A DNA stretch of 64,000 nt from an uncultured Candidatus Melainabacteria bacterium (lineage in GTDB: Bacteria > Cyanobacteriota > Vampirovibrionia > Gastranaerophilales > Gastranaerophilaceae), in contig CAKVLI010000008.1 of NCBI GenBank assembly GCA_934757155.1, forward strand, positions 1 to 64,000, given 5' to 3'. Of this stretch, positions 50,027 to 59,078 are shown one piece after another; the stretch's first letter is position 1; every line of letters starts with the position of its first letter. Made by a program: the position numbers and the translations under genes. The notes beneath the pieces were generated by a model, which saw only the letters and a list, made by a program, of their open reading frames with translations, did not search any database and had not been told where the DNA came from.

Positions 50027-50746
50027 ATGAGTGTTGAATTATTGGGATACAATGTTGATGACTACAGCTTTGCAGAAGCTGTAAATATGGCAAAAACGCT
50101 TATTGACGGGAATAAGGTTTCGCAGGTTGTTACAATCAACCCAGAAATGTTTGAGTGCGCAGAAAAAGACAGCGAATTTTCAGATATTCTTAAATCAGCG
50201 GAAATGGTTATTCCGGACGGAGTCGGGGTCAAGATTGCACTAAAAATCAATGGCGCAAATGTTGCGCGGATTCCAGGGGTAGACTTTGCGAAAAAATTAT
50301 TGAGAGAGGCTGCAATAAGTAATATTCCGGTAGCAATTGTCGGAGCAAAGGAAGAAATCATCACAAAAGCAATAGAAACTCTACAAAAAGAAATTAGCGG
50401 ATTAAATATCGTATATTACCACAATGGCTATTTTAATAACGATACAGAAATATATAATGAATTAAAGGAAAAGTCTCCAAAATTAATTTTGGTCGCAATG
50501 GGTTCTCCACGTCAGGAAAAATTCATCTATAACGCGAAGAGAGTTTTAAACCCTGCGCTGATGATAGGGATTGGCGGCAGCCTTGATGTTTGGTCAGGAG
50601 TTGTAAAAAGAGCTCCTAAGTTTTTCCAGGTAACAGGTACGGAATGGCTCTACAGAACAGTTACTCAGCCATCAAGATTCAAGAGAATTTTCCCAACATT
50701 GCCATTATTTTTGTTAAAAGCTATTAATTATAAATTCACTAAATAG
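50027..50746 (+). CDS. WecG/TagA/CpsF family glycosyltransferase
   Basis: 239 residues. Family members transfer N-acetylmannosamine or its uronic acid to a lipid-linked GlcNAc in teichoic acid, enterobacterial common antigen or capsule synthesis. The typical motifs TINPEMFECAEKDSEF (about 37-52), MVIPDGVGVKIALKI, GVDFAKKLL, LILVAMGSPRQEKFI (about 155-169) and IGIGGSLDVWSGVVKRAPKFFQ (about 182-203) are present. It is soluble, probably membrane-associated. With the O-antigen ligase-like and heptose kinase genes it suggests a surface polysaccharide; the sugar is not identifiable. The transketolase half follows after 12 bases. Confidence 0.9.
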   Translation: MSVELLGYNVDDYSFAEAVNMAKTLIDGNKVSQVVTINPEMFECAEKDSEFSDILKSAEMVIPDGVGVKIALKINGANVARIPGVDFAKKLLREAAISNIPVAIVGAKEEIITKAIETLQKEISGLNIVYYHNGYFNNDTEIYNELKEKSPKLILVAMGSPRQEKFIYNAKRVLNPALMIGIGGSLDVWSGVVKRAPKFFQVTGTEWLYRTVTQPSRFKRIFPTLPLFLLKAINYKFTK

Positions 50747-50758
50747 AGAGGATTAGAG

Positions 50759-51586
50759 ATGCTGAGCATTGAAGAAATCGAAAAGTTAAAACAATTTGCG
50801 CTAAATGTAAGACGTAACATCGTTACAATGGTACATGACGCGAAATCAGGACATCCGGGAGGTTCACTATCCGGCGCAGATATTTTAACTGTTTTGTATG
50901 AAAAATGCTTAAATATTCCATCAGATTGGGATAAAAATCCTAACTTTGAAAACCGCGACCGTTTTATTCTTTCAAAAGGTCACGCGTCTCCTCTTCTATA
51001 TTCAGTTTTAGCAGGACATGGAATGTTCCCGCAAGAAGAGTTGAAAACATTCAGAAAAATCAATTCCAAACTCCAAGGTCATCCTTCTAAAGGTTATGTT
51101 CCCGGGATTGAAGCATCTACAGGCTCTCTTGGACAAGGTTTATCATTAGGCTGCGGAATTGCAATGGGTCTAAAATTAGACAAAAATCCTGCAAACGTAG
51201 TTGTCTATCTCGGCGATGGAGAATTACAGGAAGGCTCCTGCTGGGAAGCTTTTATGCAGGCTTCTCACAGAAATTTGAACAACCTGATAGCTATTGTTGA
51301 TCGCAACAATCTTCAAATTGATGGTTGTACAGAAGATGTTATGTCCATAGGTAATGTTGCAGAAAAAATCAAAGCTTTCGGATGGGAAGTTTTGGAAATC
51401 AACGGGCATGATATAGAAGAAATTTATGACGCTGTTGAAAAAGCTAAAAAAGCTGAAAGACCATGCGCAATCGTTGCTCTCACAATCAAAGGTAAGGGCG
51501 TTTCATTTATGGAAAACAATGCCGGCTGGCATGGCAAAGCTCCAAACGATGAACAATTAGCTCAAGCTTTAGAGGAGTTAAAATAA
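50759..51586 (+). CDS. transketolase, N-terminal subunit
   Basis: 275 residues: the thiamine diphosphate-binding half of a two-subunit transketolase of the pentose phosphate pathway. The segments HDAKSGHPGGSLSGADIL (about 22-39), LSKGHASPLLYSVL, EASTGSLGQGLSLGCG and the ThDP/metal motif GDGELQEGS...NLIAIVDRNNLQ (about 151-182) are intact. The C-terminal pyrimidine-binding half is not adjacent: a 67-residue Cys-rich gene follows with TAATG overlap. A separate tktB-like gene elsewhere is expected. GAGAGGATTAGAG precedes the ATG. Confidence 0.93.
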   Translation: MLSIEEIEKLKQFALNVRRNIVTMVHDAKSGHPGGSLSGADILTVLYEKCLNIPSDWDKNPNFENRDRFILSKGHASPLLYSVLAGHGMFPQEELKTFRKINSKLQGHPSKGYVPGIEASTGSLGQGLSLGCGIAMGLKLDKNPANVVVYLGDGELQEGSCWEAFMQASHRNLNNLIAIVDRNNLQIDGCTEDVMSIGNVAEKIKAFGWEVLEINGHDIEEIYDAVEKAKKAERPCAIVALTIKGKGVSFMENNAGWHGKAPNDEQLAQALEELK

Positions 51587-51789
51587 TGTCCAAGACTTGT
51601 CCGTTTTCTAAGAGAAATTGTGATAACTCCTGCCCGCTGTATATTGCACCGGAAGACTTGAATGAATTTGTATCCGCAAGACTTTCTTCCATAGGCGTAA
51701 TGAGCCGCTCAGAAGGGGAGTGTTCGCTTAGAATGCTCGCTCTTAGTCAAAGCAGAGTGGTTTTTGAAAACACTAACACAAGAGGTTAG
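51586..51789 (+). CDS. small Cys-containing protein of unknown function
   Basis: 67 residues with four cysteines (5, 12, 16 and 47): CPFSKRNCDNSCPLYI at the start and GECSLRML later. This spacing could bind zinc or an Fe-S cluster. It is coupled to the transketolase half by TAATG and may be expressed only with it. Its stop interleaves with that of the convergent peptidase-like gene (4-bp overlap). No family recognised. Confidence 0.65.
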   Translation: MSKTCPFSKRNCDNSCPLYIAPEDLNEFVSARLSSIGVMSRSEGECSLRMLALSQSRVVFENTNTRG

Positions 51790-52805
51790 GCTTTGGGAAG
51801 TTTAATATTTGTCAGCGAATTAAACAAATCCATGATAGGTTTTGGATATTTAGCACCATTCATGATTCCGGCAAATGTTTCTGCTATAAACTCCCCATAT
51901 TTTGATTGCGCATAACTGGGCAAAATCATATCTTTTATACCTTTTTGGAAAATTTGTTCTTTGCTTTTACGAGTTTTTTCATTGTCATTTGAAGATTTAA
52001 TATCAAAAATATGTCCCATTTCATGGAAAAGTATACCAAATTTGCCGGTATAAACAGGACCAAACAAATCCTTTTCGCTATCATTTACCATTTCATTTAA
52101 TGCAATTGAAGTTTTATTTGTTGTTTTTACTATACCAAACATTTTAGCTATATCATTTGATATAGACCATTTCCCAACAGGTGATAGTTTATCTTTATTA
52201 TTTAGAATATTCTCTAACTCTTTAAAATTTGTAATAATAGGATAATTTTTAAAGAATGGATCATAAACATACTTACTACGTAACTCTAATTGTTTATCTA
52301 AATAATCTTGAGAAATTTTATTCAACTCTAAACAATCATTGACATGAGAATATTCACCCCCAACATCATCATTGTCACAACGTTTATATGTAATTTTTCG
52401 TGGCATATAAACATCACCCTTGTACTTATTACTTAAAATAGTCAAACCTTCATTAACATAATTAGCAACACTTAAGTCATCTACCTTAAATTTCTTAATT
52501 TTAAAATTTTTCTTGGCAAAAGCTTTTGCTTCTTCTAAAGATTTTGACTCTTTATACTCAATTTCAGGTTCCAATTTTACAGTTTTTTTATGACAATTAA
52601 TCCTGAGTTTTGTCACTAGACAATTAAGAAAATAACCCAATATGAAGCATCCCATACCTGATAAAAATTTTAACAATACCGGCGACAATTTTATCAACGG
52701 AGCTGCAACTAAAGACGCTGAAGCGCATTTTTGCGGAGTATATTTGCCCTTCATAGTAGGCGTTTTAGGGTAATTATAAGGCGTTGTTATACTATTTATT
52801 CTCAT
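51786..52805 (-). CDS. putative zinc metallopeptidase with HEMGH motif
   Basis: 339 residues. A short N-terminus (MRINSITTPYNYPKTPTMKG) precedes one hydrophobic segment (about 44-65), a charged region, and a C-terminal domain with HEMGH (His261, Glu262, His265) followed some 45 residues later by YGEFIAETFAG (about 305-315), whose Glu could be the third zinc ligand. The HExxH...E(F/L)xAExFA pattern recalls anthrax lethal factor-type (ATLF-like) peptidase domains. No Shine-Dalgarno sequence is evident. A surface- or membrane-tethered peptidase is plausible; substrate unknown. The composition is like that of other lineage-specific proteins here. Confidence 0.65.
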   Translation of the reverse strand: MRINSITTPYNYPKTPTMKGKYTPQKCASASLVAAPLIKLSPVLLKFLSGMGCFILGYFLNCLVTKLRINCHKKTVKLEPEIEYKESKSLEEAKAFAKKNFKIKKFKVDDLSVANYVNEGLTILSNKYKGDVYMPRKITYKRCDNDDVGGEYSHVNDCLELNKISQDYLDKQLELRSKYVYDPFFKNYPIITNFKELENILNNKDKLSPVGKWSISNDIAKMFGIVKTTNKTSIALNEMVNDSEKDLFGPVYTGKFGILFHEMGHIFDIKSSNDNEKTRKSKEQIFQKGIKDMILPSYAQSKYGEFIAETFAGIMNGAKYPKPIMDLFNSLTNIKLPKA

Positions 52806-52840
52806 ATAGGTTACAACGCCTATAAAAATAAAATTTGCTA

Positions 52841-53266
52841 CTAAACTTTTGTATTATCTTCGGAATTTTCGTTTTCTTCTGATTCTTGAGCTTTAATCTT
52901 AAGTTCAGCCTCTCTTGCTTTCAACATTGCTTGTAAAATCGGATCTTCAATAGATTGTTTTTTAATATCGGCAAAAACAGCCTTTAACTCATCTTCGTTC
53001 AAACCTTTTGGAGATTTGAAGCAAATAACAACTCTATCTTTTTTGAATGTAAAATATGATGCAATGATAATTCCCCAAAGCAAAATACCCTGTATCAAAC
53101 CAATAGCAGGAAGGTTTTCAATATAAGATGCTGCAATATTCCAAAGATGCATTCCGACCCAACCCGGAAAAACAATGAATCCTGCAGCTAAACAACAGAC
53201 AACCAAGCCTGCTATTATTAATCCTCTTATACCCCTTATCTGTATTACATTCAAATTATTTCTCAT
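52841..53266 (-). CDS. small membrane protein of unknown function
   Basis: 141 residues with two hydrophobic spans (about 14-36 and 53-73), then a cytoplasmic-looking charged helix ending in an acidic tail (ESEENENSEDNTKV). The start codon directly abuts the ligA stop (TAAATG), so it is co-translated with ligA. It resembles DUF-type two-span membrane proteins found in operons, but I name no family. Confidence 0.7.
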   Translation of the reverse strand: MRNNLNVIQIRGIRGLIIAGLVVCCLAAGFIVFPGWVGMHLWNIAASYIENLPAIGLIQGILLWGIIIASYFTFKKDRVVICFKSPKGLNEDELKAVFADIKKQSIEDPILQAMLKAREAELKIKAQESEENENSEDNTKV

Positions 53267-55249
53267 TTATTTTTCACCTACCAACTCAAGAAATTCATCC
53301 TCACTTAATATTATAACACCTAATTTTTCGGCTTTGTCCAATTTTGACCCCGGATTTGCCCCCGCTATTACAAAAGAGGTGTTTTTAGAAACTGAAGAAG
53401 ACGTTTTACCGCCACGCATTTTAATTTTTTCTCCGGCTTCATCGCGAGTCATTGAGTTTAATGTTCCGGTTAAAACAAAGGTTTTACCGGCAAGTTCATT
53501 TGTTCGGTTTTGAATATTGTGTTTAAATTCAAAACCAAGCGCGGAAAATTCATCCAGCATTTTCAAACACTCTTCAGAATGGAAGTATTCATAAATACTT
53601 TGGGCAATCTTATCACCAATACCTTCTACATTGGCTAATTGTTCAACTGTCGCATTTTTGAGTTCATCCAATGTCGGGAACTCATTTACAAGAATTTCAG
53701 CGGTTTCTTTTCCTACATGTCTTATTGATAAAGCTGTTACAAATCTTGCAAAAGGTCTGTTTTTGCTTTCTTGAATTGAATTATACATGTTATCAGCGGA
53801 TTTATCTTTAACCAAATCTAACTTCAAAAAATCTTCTCTTGTTAATTTATAAAAATCGACAGGAGATTTTAGCAAATCAAGTGAAAATAATTGCGCAATC
53901 ACAGACGGTCCAATAAAATCTATATCCATAGCGTCTTTTGACGCCCAATATTCAAGTCTCGCCTTTATTATTGAAGGACAATTTTCGTTTTCGCAATATA
54001 AATTGACCTCACCTTCTCTTGTCACAAGCTTTGAATGACATTCAGGACATTCTTTTGGTGCTACAAATATTGGAAGATTGTCATGTTCAGGATTATCCAC
54101 AACTTTAATAACCTTCGGAATAATTTCCGCAGCTTTTTTAATCAAAACCTTGTCCCCGATTCTTACATCCAATCTCGATATTTCATCGAAGTTATGTAAA
54201 CTTGCTCGCGAAACGACACTTCCTGCAAGATTCACAGGGTCAAGAACCGCAACGGGAGTTACCGCACCGGTTTTCCCGACGCCTAACTCAATATCGCGCA
54301 GAGTTGTAGTCACTTCCTCCGGCGGAAATTTAAACGCAGTCGCCCATTTTGGAGCACGAGAAGTAAATCCTAATTCATTTTGATAATCAAGACGGTTAAC
54401 CTTGATAACAACACCATCTGTTGCATAGTTGAGGTCAAAACGCTTAGTTTCCCAATCCTTACAGAATTGAATTGCGCCTTCTATATCATCTACCAAACGA
54501 ATATTCGGATTAGTTTTAAAACCTAATTCTTTCAAATACTGCAAGCTTTCCCAATGGGTTTTAGGAATAAACTCCGAATGCTCAATAATTGCTGTATAGG
54601 TAAACATTGATAAATCTCGTTTTGCAGTAATAGAACTGTCCAATTGGCGCAATGAACCGGCTGCAGCATTTCTGGGGTTTGCAAAAATTTTCTCGCCATT
54701 TTTAAGGTTCTCTTCATTGAGCTTCTCAAACGAGGTCTTTGGCATATAGATTTCGCCGCGCACATCAATATCCACAGGTTTGAATAATTTCAAAGGAACA
54801 GCCATAATTGTTTTCAGGTTCTGCGTGATATTTTCGCCTACAATTCCGTCACCACGAGTTACCCCGGTTATGAAACTCCCATTTTTATACGTTAGAGCAA
54901 TTGCAAGCCCATCGATTTTCAATTCACAAACAAGTTCAACTTTCCCAGGACATTCTTTCTGAACTCTTTCATACCATTTTCTTAGTTCATCCGCGCTATA
55001 AGTATTATCTAAACTATAGAGTCTATACTTGTGTTTATGTTCTTCAAATTTAGTACTTATTCCGCCTACACGCTGAGTCGGGCTATCAGGAGTTACCAGT
55101 TCAGGATGCGCCTGTTCCAGTTCATTTAGGCGGGCAAATAGCTTATCATACTCATAATCACTAATAATAGGATTGTCTAAAACATAATAATTATAGCTAT
55201 GTTTGTTAATTTGGTCGCGTAAGTTTTTAATTTCTTCTTCTATAAACAT
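53267..55249 (-). CDS. ligA: NAD-dependent DNA ligase LigA
   Basis: Seals nicks in DNA using NAD+. The 660-residue protein has all domains: Ia/adenylation with the nucleophile Lys in CELKIDGLAIAL (about 108-119), SLDNTY, OB fold, a four-Cys zinc finger (CPECHSKLVTREGEVNLYCENENCP, about 402-426), HhH repeats (about 500-575, NVEGIGDKIAQSIY) and a C-terminal BRCT domain (about 585-660). Length is standard. Its first 23 bases overlap the end of the O-antigen ligase-like gene, so the two are coupled. Confidence 0.98.
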   Translation of the reverse strand: MFIEEEIKNLRDQINKHSYNYYVLDNPIISDYEYDKLFARLNELEQAHPELVTPDSPTQRVGGISTKFEEHKHKYRLYSLDNTYSADELRKWYERVQKECPGKVELVCELKIDGLAIALTYKNGSFITGVTRGDGIVGENITQNLKTIMAVPLKLFKPVDIDVRGEIYMPKTSFEKLNEENLKNGEKIFANPRNAAAGSLRQLDSSITAKRDLSMFTYTAIIEHSEFIPKTHWESLQYLKELGFKTNPNIRLVDDIEGAIQFCKDWETKRFDLNYATDGVVIKVNRLDYQNELGFTSRAPKWATAFKFPPEEVTTTLRDIELGVGKTGAVTPVAVLDPVNLAGSVVSRASLHNFDEISRLDVRIGDKVLIKKAAEIIPKVIKVVDNPEHDNLPIFVAPKECPECHSKLVTREGEVNLYCENENCPSIIKARLEYWASKDAMDIDFIGPSVIAQLFSLDLLKSPVDFYKLTREDFLKLDLVKDKSADNMYNSIQESKNRPFARFVTALSIRHVGKETAEILVNEFPTLDELKNATVEQLANVEGIGDKIAQSIYEYFHSEECLKMLDEFSALGFEFKHNIQNRTNELAGKTFVLTGTLNSMTRDEAGEKIKMRGGKTSSSVSKNTSFVIAGANPGSKLDKAEKLGVIILSEDEFLELVGEK

Positions 55250-56567
55250 CAGAAACCCTCCTAGGCATAGTTATAACTCTAATAGTTCCCATCATAATCC
55301 AGAACATAAATTGTATCTGCGGTCTGAAAAATACCGTATCAACAAATCCGTGCAATAATATTCCGCATAATGAAATCAAAGCTATTGCCAAATACAAAAC
55401 ATTTGGATTTTTCTTTCTGTAAATATAACGAACCGCCAAATAAATATTGGTAAAAATAAAGCCAAGAAATGAAATCAGAGCAAAAATCCCACTCTCAACA
55501 GCAGTTTCAAGATAAATATTATAAGCACTTAATGCGTCAAAACCTGTTTTCATATAAAGTCCGTAAATTTCTCTGAAGTTCTGGTTTCCAACTCCAATTC
55601 CGAGCAACCAATTGTCTTTAAACATTTGAATACATGAATTATAGACATTGAACCTGAATGAATTGGAGCTATCATCGCGCATCGCAAATATTGAAAAAAT
55701 TCTTGCTCTCAAAGATGTCACAGACAAAATAAACAGCATCACAAATCCTGCAAGAGCTGATGTAATCATAAGGAAAATCTTTTTATAATAAGGTTTCAAA
55801 AATCTATAAGTAAAAGTTACTAAAAGTATAAGTTCGAAAAACAGACCTATATATGCACCTCGACAACCGGTAAGAACTATTGATAAAGCGCACAATACAA
55901 AAAATATTAATCCATATCCTGCTGTTTTATAACGTCTGTTTAAAACAGGTAAAAATACCAACAAAAGAGTGCTTGGTATAGCTGCTAACATATAACCGCC
56001 AAACAAATTCGGATTATAAGGTTTTAGTGTTCCATAAACTCTGGTCATAACCTCTTCCGGATTCAATCTTGACATATCTTGCCACCCAGAAATTTCGGAC
56101 ACGGATAAAGAGTTTTGATAAATTGCGAAGAAAGATTCCGCTATAGCAACCAAAGCAATTGCAAGAATTATATATTTTAATTTTCCACGGTTGTCTTTCA
56201 AAAAATTAACCAATGAAAAATAAAAACCTAAATAAATCAGAGTTTTACAAAAACCTTTGAAGCTATATAAGAATAGCGTTGAACCGGCAACACTTATTAA
56301 AACAAAGATAAAATACAAGAGCAAAAACGCCTCTGAATAAGTTAACCCCACTCTTGCATTCGGTTTGAAAAGAAGTTTTAAAACAGTTAATATTATAGCA
56401 AAAATTGCAAAATATCCGATGTTGTCAGAAGGCGCAGCCGCTGATGTAAATATAACAAGAAGTATATTTATAAAAATCAACCAATCAAGTTTTTTCAAAA
56501 CATAACTTTTTTCATAAACCGGAAAAAACAGTTTTTGAAAAAAAGCAAAAATTGAATTCAAAAACAT
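55227..56567 (-). CDS. O-antigen ligase/polymerase family membrane protein
   Basis: 446 residues with 10-12 hydrophobic segments and one larger periplasmic loop (about 290-345) containing FRFNVYNSCIQMFKDNWLLGIGVGNQNFREIY, the typical Wzy_C/O-antigen ligase segment. Family members link or polymerise surface polysaccharide on lipid carriers in the inner membrane. It precedes ligA with a 23-bp overlap and follows the DUF4330 gene after 6 bases, in the heptose-kinase operon. It may act as WaaL, Wzy or a protein glycosylase; sequence alone does not decide. Confidence 0.88.
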   Translation of the reverse strand: MFLNSIFAFFQKLFFPVYEKSYVLKKLDWLIFINILLVIFTSAAAPSDNIGYFAIFAIILTVLKLLFKPNARVGLTYSEAFLLLYFIFVLISVAGSTLFLYSFKGFCKTLIYLGFYFSLVNFLKDNRGKLKYIILAIALVAIAESFFAIYQNSLSVSEISGWQDMSRLNPEEVMTRVYGTLKPYNPNLFGGYMLAAIPSTLLLVFLPVLNRRYKTAGYGLIFFVLCALSIVLTGCRGAYIGLFFELILLVTFTYRFLKPYYKKIFLMITSALAGFVMLFILSVTSLRARIFSIFAMRDDSSNSFRFNVYNSCIQMFKDNWLLGIGVGNQNFREIYGLYMKTGFDALSAYNIYLETAVESGIFALISFLGFIFTNIYLAVRYIYRKKNPNVLYLAIALISLCGILLHGFVDTVFFRPQIQFMFWIMMGTIRVITMPRRVSDVYRRRN

Positions 56568-56573
56568 TCAACA

Positions 56574-57098
56574 TTACCCTACATTAACATTTACGCCTGA
56601 GTCATCAATCTCAACATCACCAGTAACTCTTACATCAGAAATTGTTCCGTTAAACTTATAAGTTTCACCTTCTAATGTAACAGGAAGACCCATTTTAATT
56701 TTATTACCACCTACAACAGCACCGTCTTTAGTAATTTTTGCAGTATCAGATATTGTTACAACAGCATCATAAACTGCCGGTTGAGCAGGGTCATTAACTA
56801 CTACATTTTTAGATGCAGGTGCAAATGTTTTTCTGGACTCAGACTTAACATCTGTAACCTGTAATTCTGTATAAGGCACATTTCTTATTGTAATAAAAGT
56901 TTTGTCATTTGATTTAATAGGGAATTGTTCACCTGTTACAGTAACTCCGCGTAAAAATACTTGGAATGTTATTGCAGAAGTTGCTTCAATTTGTTTGTCA
57001 GCAGTTTGGCGCATGTGTTTGGCAGTGCAAAAACCGACAACCAACGCAATCAAAACACCGGCTACAATTATTAAATCAACAAAACTTAATTTTCTCAT
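56574..57098 (-). CDS. DUF4330 family membrane-anchored protein
   Basis: 174 residues: one N-terminal membrane span (about 5-24, LSFVDLIIVAGVLIALVVGF) and a beta-rich extracytoplasmic domain (about 40-174) with alternating Val/Thr/Lys segments, fitting DUF4330, a family seen in cyanobacteria and Firmicutes. The start is the ATG at 57098 after GGAG and 6 bases; an in-frame GTG at 57110 is rejected. It sits between the heptose kinase (12-base gap) and O-antigen ligase genes, so an envelope role is likely. Confidence 0.75.
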   Translation of the reverse strand: MRKLSFVDLIIVAGVLIALVVGFCTAKHMRQTADKQIEATSAITFQVFLRGVTVTGEQFPIKSNDKTFITIRNVPYTELQVTDVKSESRKTFAPASKNVVVNDPAQPAVYDAVVTISDTAKITKDGAVVGGNKIKMGLPVTLEGETYKFNGTISDVRVTGDVEIDDSGVNVNVG

Positions 57099-57110
57099 AT
57101 TTATCTCCAC

Positions 57111-58130
57111 TTAATTTTCTAATTTAATTTCTGTCGGGACAGAAGATAGTACTTCTTCAATCGTCGTAGTTGCACAACCAAATTGTTTTACAACAATACC
57201 TGCCGCGACATTCCCGATAATAGCAGCATATACAGGTTCCGCACCAATTGCCAAGGCAAGAGAGAATGTTGCGGTAACAGTATCTCCGGCACCTGTCACA
57301 TCAAAAACTTTTGATTTATTGAATACCGGAATATGCGTATATTTGTTATTTTTTTCTATGACAACCATACCTTCCGCGCCACAAGTTATTAAGACATTAT
57401 CTGCATTAGTTTGCTCTAACAACATGTTGCCTGCTTTTAGAAAATCTTCTTTATTCTTCAAATAAAAACCAACATGTTTTTGAGTATCAGGAAGGTTAGG
57501 AGTCATTGAAAAGACACCTTTGTAACGATTCAACTCCTTTTGAGCATCCACAATAACTTTTTTAGAATATTTCTTCGCTGTATCAATAACGGCTTTTATA
57601 ACATTATCAGTTAGCGTACCAATATGATAATCAGAAAGAATAATTACATCATAATTCGGAACCATTTTTACGATTTCATTAATCAACTTATGCTCTGTTT
57701 CTTCTGATATCGGAGCATTTGTCTGTCTATCAATTCTGACAATTTGTTGAGTTATGGAATGAGAGCAAGAACCTGAAATTCTTGTTTTCGTAATTGTTTT
57801 TCTTTCTTTATCACATATTAAAGAGGAACAATCAATACCAGCTTCATTAAAAGCATTCTTTAAATCTTGCGCCTGATAGTCATCACCTATAACACCGACA
57901 ACACTAACTTTGCCGCCATTTAATGTTGCAACATTATGCGCGGCGTTTGAAGCCCCGCCCAAAATAAACTTTGTATGCGTATGTTGCAAAATCAACACGG
58001 GAGCTTCTCTTGAAATTCTCTCTGTGTCACCATAAACCATTTCATCAAGAGCTAAATCCCCAACAACAAGAACTTTTGCTTCGCCCAAAGTCTTTATTAA
58101 TCCTCTTAATTTCTCTAAATTAATCTCCAT
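57111..58130 (-). CDS. rfaE1: D-glycero-beta-D-manno-heptose-7-phosphate kinase (PfkB family)
   Basis: 339 residues. The N-terminus VLVVGDLALDEMVYGDTERISREAPVLIL (about 20-48) and FILGGASNAAHNVATLNG (about 56-73) match the RfaE/HldE kinase domain, and the PfkB active-site signature DVTGAGDTVTATFSLAL (about 276-292) is intact. The enzyme makes ADP-heptose precursors for lipopolysaccharide core. The HldE cytidylyl/adenylyltransferase domain is absent, so a separate rfaE2 is expected. AGAGAG precedes the ATG. First gene of the operon rfaE1-DUF4330-O-antigen ligase-ligA-membrane protein. Confidence 0.93.
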   Translation of the reverse strand: MEINLEKLRGLIKTLGEAKVLVVGDLALDEMVYGDTERISREAPVLILQHTHTKFILGGASNAAHNVATLNGGKVSVVGVIGDDYQAQDLKNAFNEAGIDCSSLICDKERKTITKTRISGSCSHSITQQIVRIDRQTNAPISEETEHKLINEIVKMVPNYDVIILSDYHIGTLTDNVIKAVIDTAKKYSKKVIVDAQKELNRYKGVFSMTPNLPDTQKHVGFYLKNKEDFLKAGNMLLEQTNADNVLITCGAEGMVVIEKNNKYTHIPVFNKSKVFDVTGAGDTVTATFSLALAIGAEPVYAAIIGNVAAGIVVKQFGCATTTIEEVLSSVPTEIKLEN

Positions 58131-58217
58131 AATCTACTCTCTGTGATTGCTAATAATCTAAATATCATATATAATGATATCATAAAAATAAAAAGAGAGT
58201 TTTAGGAAGAGCTTTGG

Positions 58218-59078
58218 ATGGCAGAAAATAATCAAAATAAAAATGTTTTTAATGAAAATGATACGTTAGACATAAACGAACTGGCGGCTCTTAATGACGA
58301 TATCTCGCCAGAATTTATTGAACAACTCCAAAATCAGGTATCGCAGTCTGCTAACAAATTTAATGGTGTAAAGACTGTAGAAGCTCCAAAAAGCGATGCA
58401 GACTTGTTTGAAGAAGTTGCTTCCCAAACTGATGTTCAACCAGCAGAGCAAAATGAAACGTCACCAACTCCACAAGAGCAGGAAGCGCCTAAGGTTGAAC
58501 ACAAACCTAAGATTGACATCGACAATAATATTGATGACAATTTCATCAAAAAATATAAAGCAAAATTAAACAAACAACAATACGGTAACGCAGCAAAAGA
58601 TGAGGATAATGAGTTAAAATCTCGAGCAAAAGAGACTTCTCAGAGCGCGTCTCCTGAAGAAATTGGAAATTTGTCCGGCGGAAATATTACCGAAAAACCT
58701 GCTACAACCGAACAGATAAATTACAATGATAGTCTGGATTTTTTAGACAACAATGTCAAGTATTCAAAATATGTAATTTACATTGACCCTGAAAACACCG
58801 ATTTTATAGACAGTTTGACTGTAAAAGAGCGTAAAAATCTTATCAACAGAATTTTAAGAGAACAGGATGATATTGCAATCACAAAAAGACGTTGGAGTAT
58901 GATTCAGGCAATTGTTAAACACACTATTATAGCAATAATTACGATTGCAATTACAATACCTATTATATATTTCACTATTAATGCGTCACTTGAGGCAACA
59001 ATAAATAATTACAGAAATTCACAAACTATATTTAAGACACTGTACAAAGAACACGGAAAAATCCAAAACAATTACTAA
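58218..59078 (+). CDS. acidic, mostly disordered protein with one C-terminal membrane span
   Basis: 286 residues. The first 165 are polar, Asn/Gln/Asp/Glu/Pro-rich and low complexity. A folded basic-acidic segment follows (about 175-235, YVIYIDPENTDFIDSLTVKERKNLINRILREQDD), then one membrane span (about 237-258) and a short tail. There is no signal peptide, so the N-terminal part is probably cytoplasmic and the protein tail-anchored. GGAAGAG lies 10 bases before the ATG. The stop interleaves with that of the convergent gene (4-bp overlap). Function unknown. Confidence 0.7.
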   Translation: MAENNQNKNVFNENDTLDINELAALNDDISPEFIEQLQNQVSQSANKFNGVKTVEAPKSDADLFEEVASQTDVQPAEQNETSPTPQEQEAPKVEHKPKIDIDNNIDDNFIKKYKAKLNKQQYGNAAKDEDNELKSRAKETSQSASPEEIGNLSGGNITEKPATTEQINYNDSLDFLDNNVKYSKYVIYIDPENTDFIDSLTVKERKNLINRILREQDDIAITKRRWSMIQAIVKHTIIAIITIAITIPIIYFTINASLEATINNYRNSQTIFKTLYKEHGKIQNNY

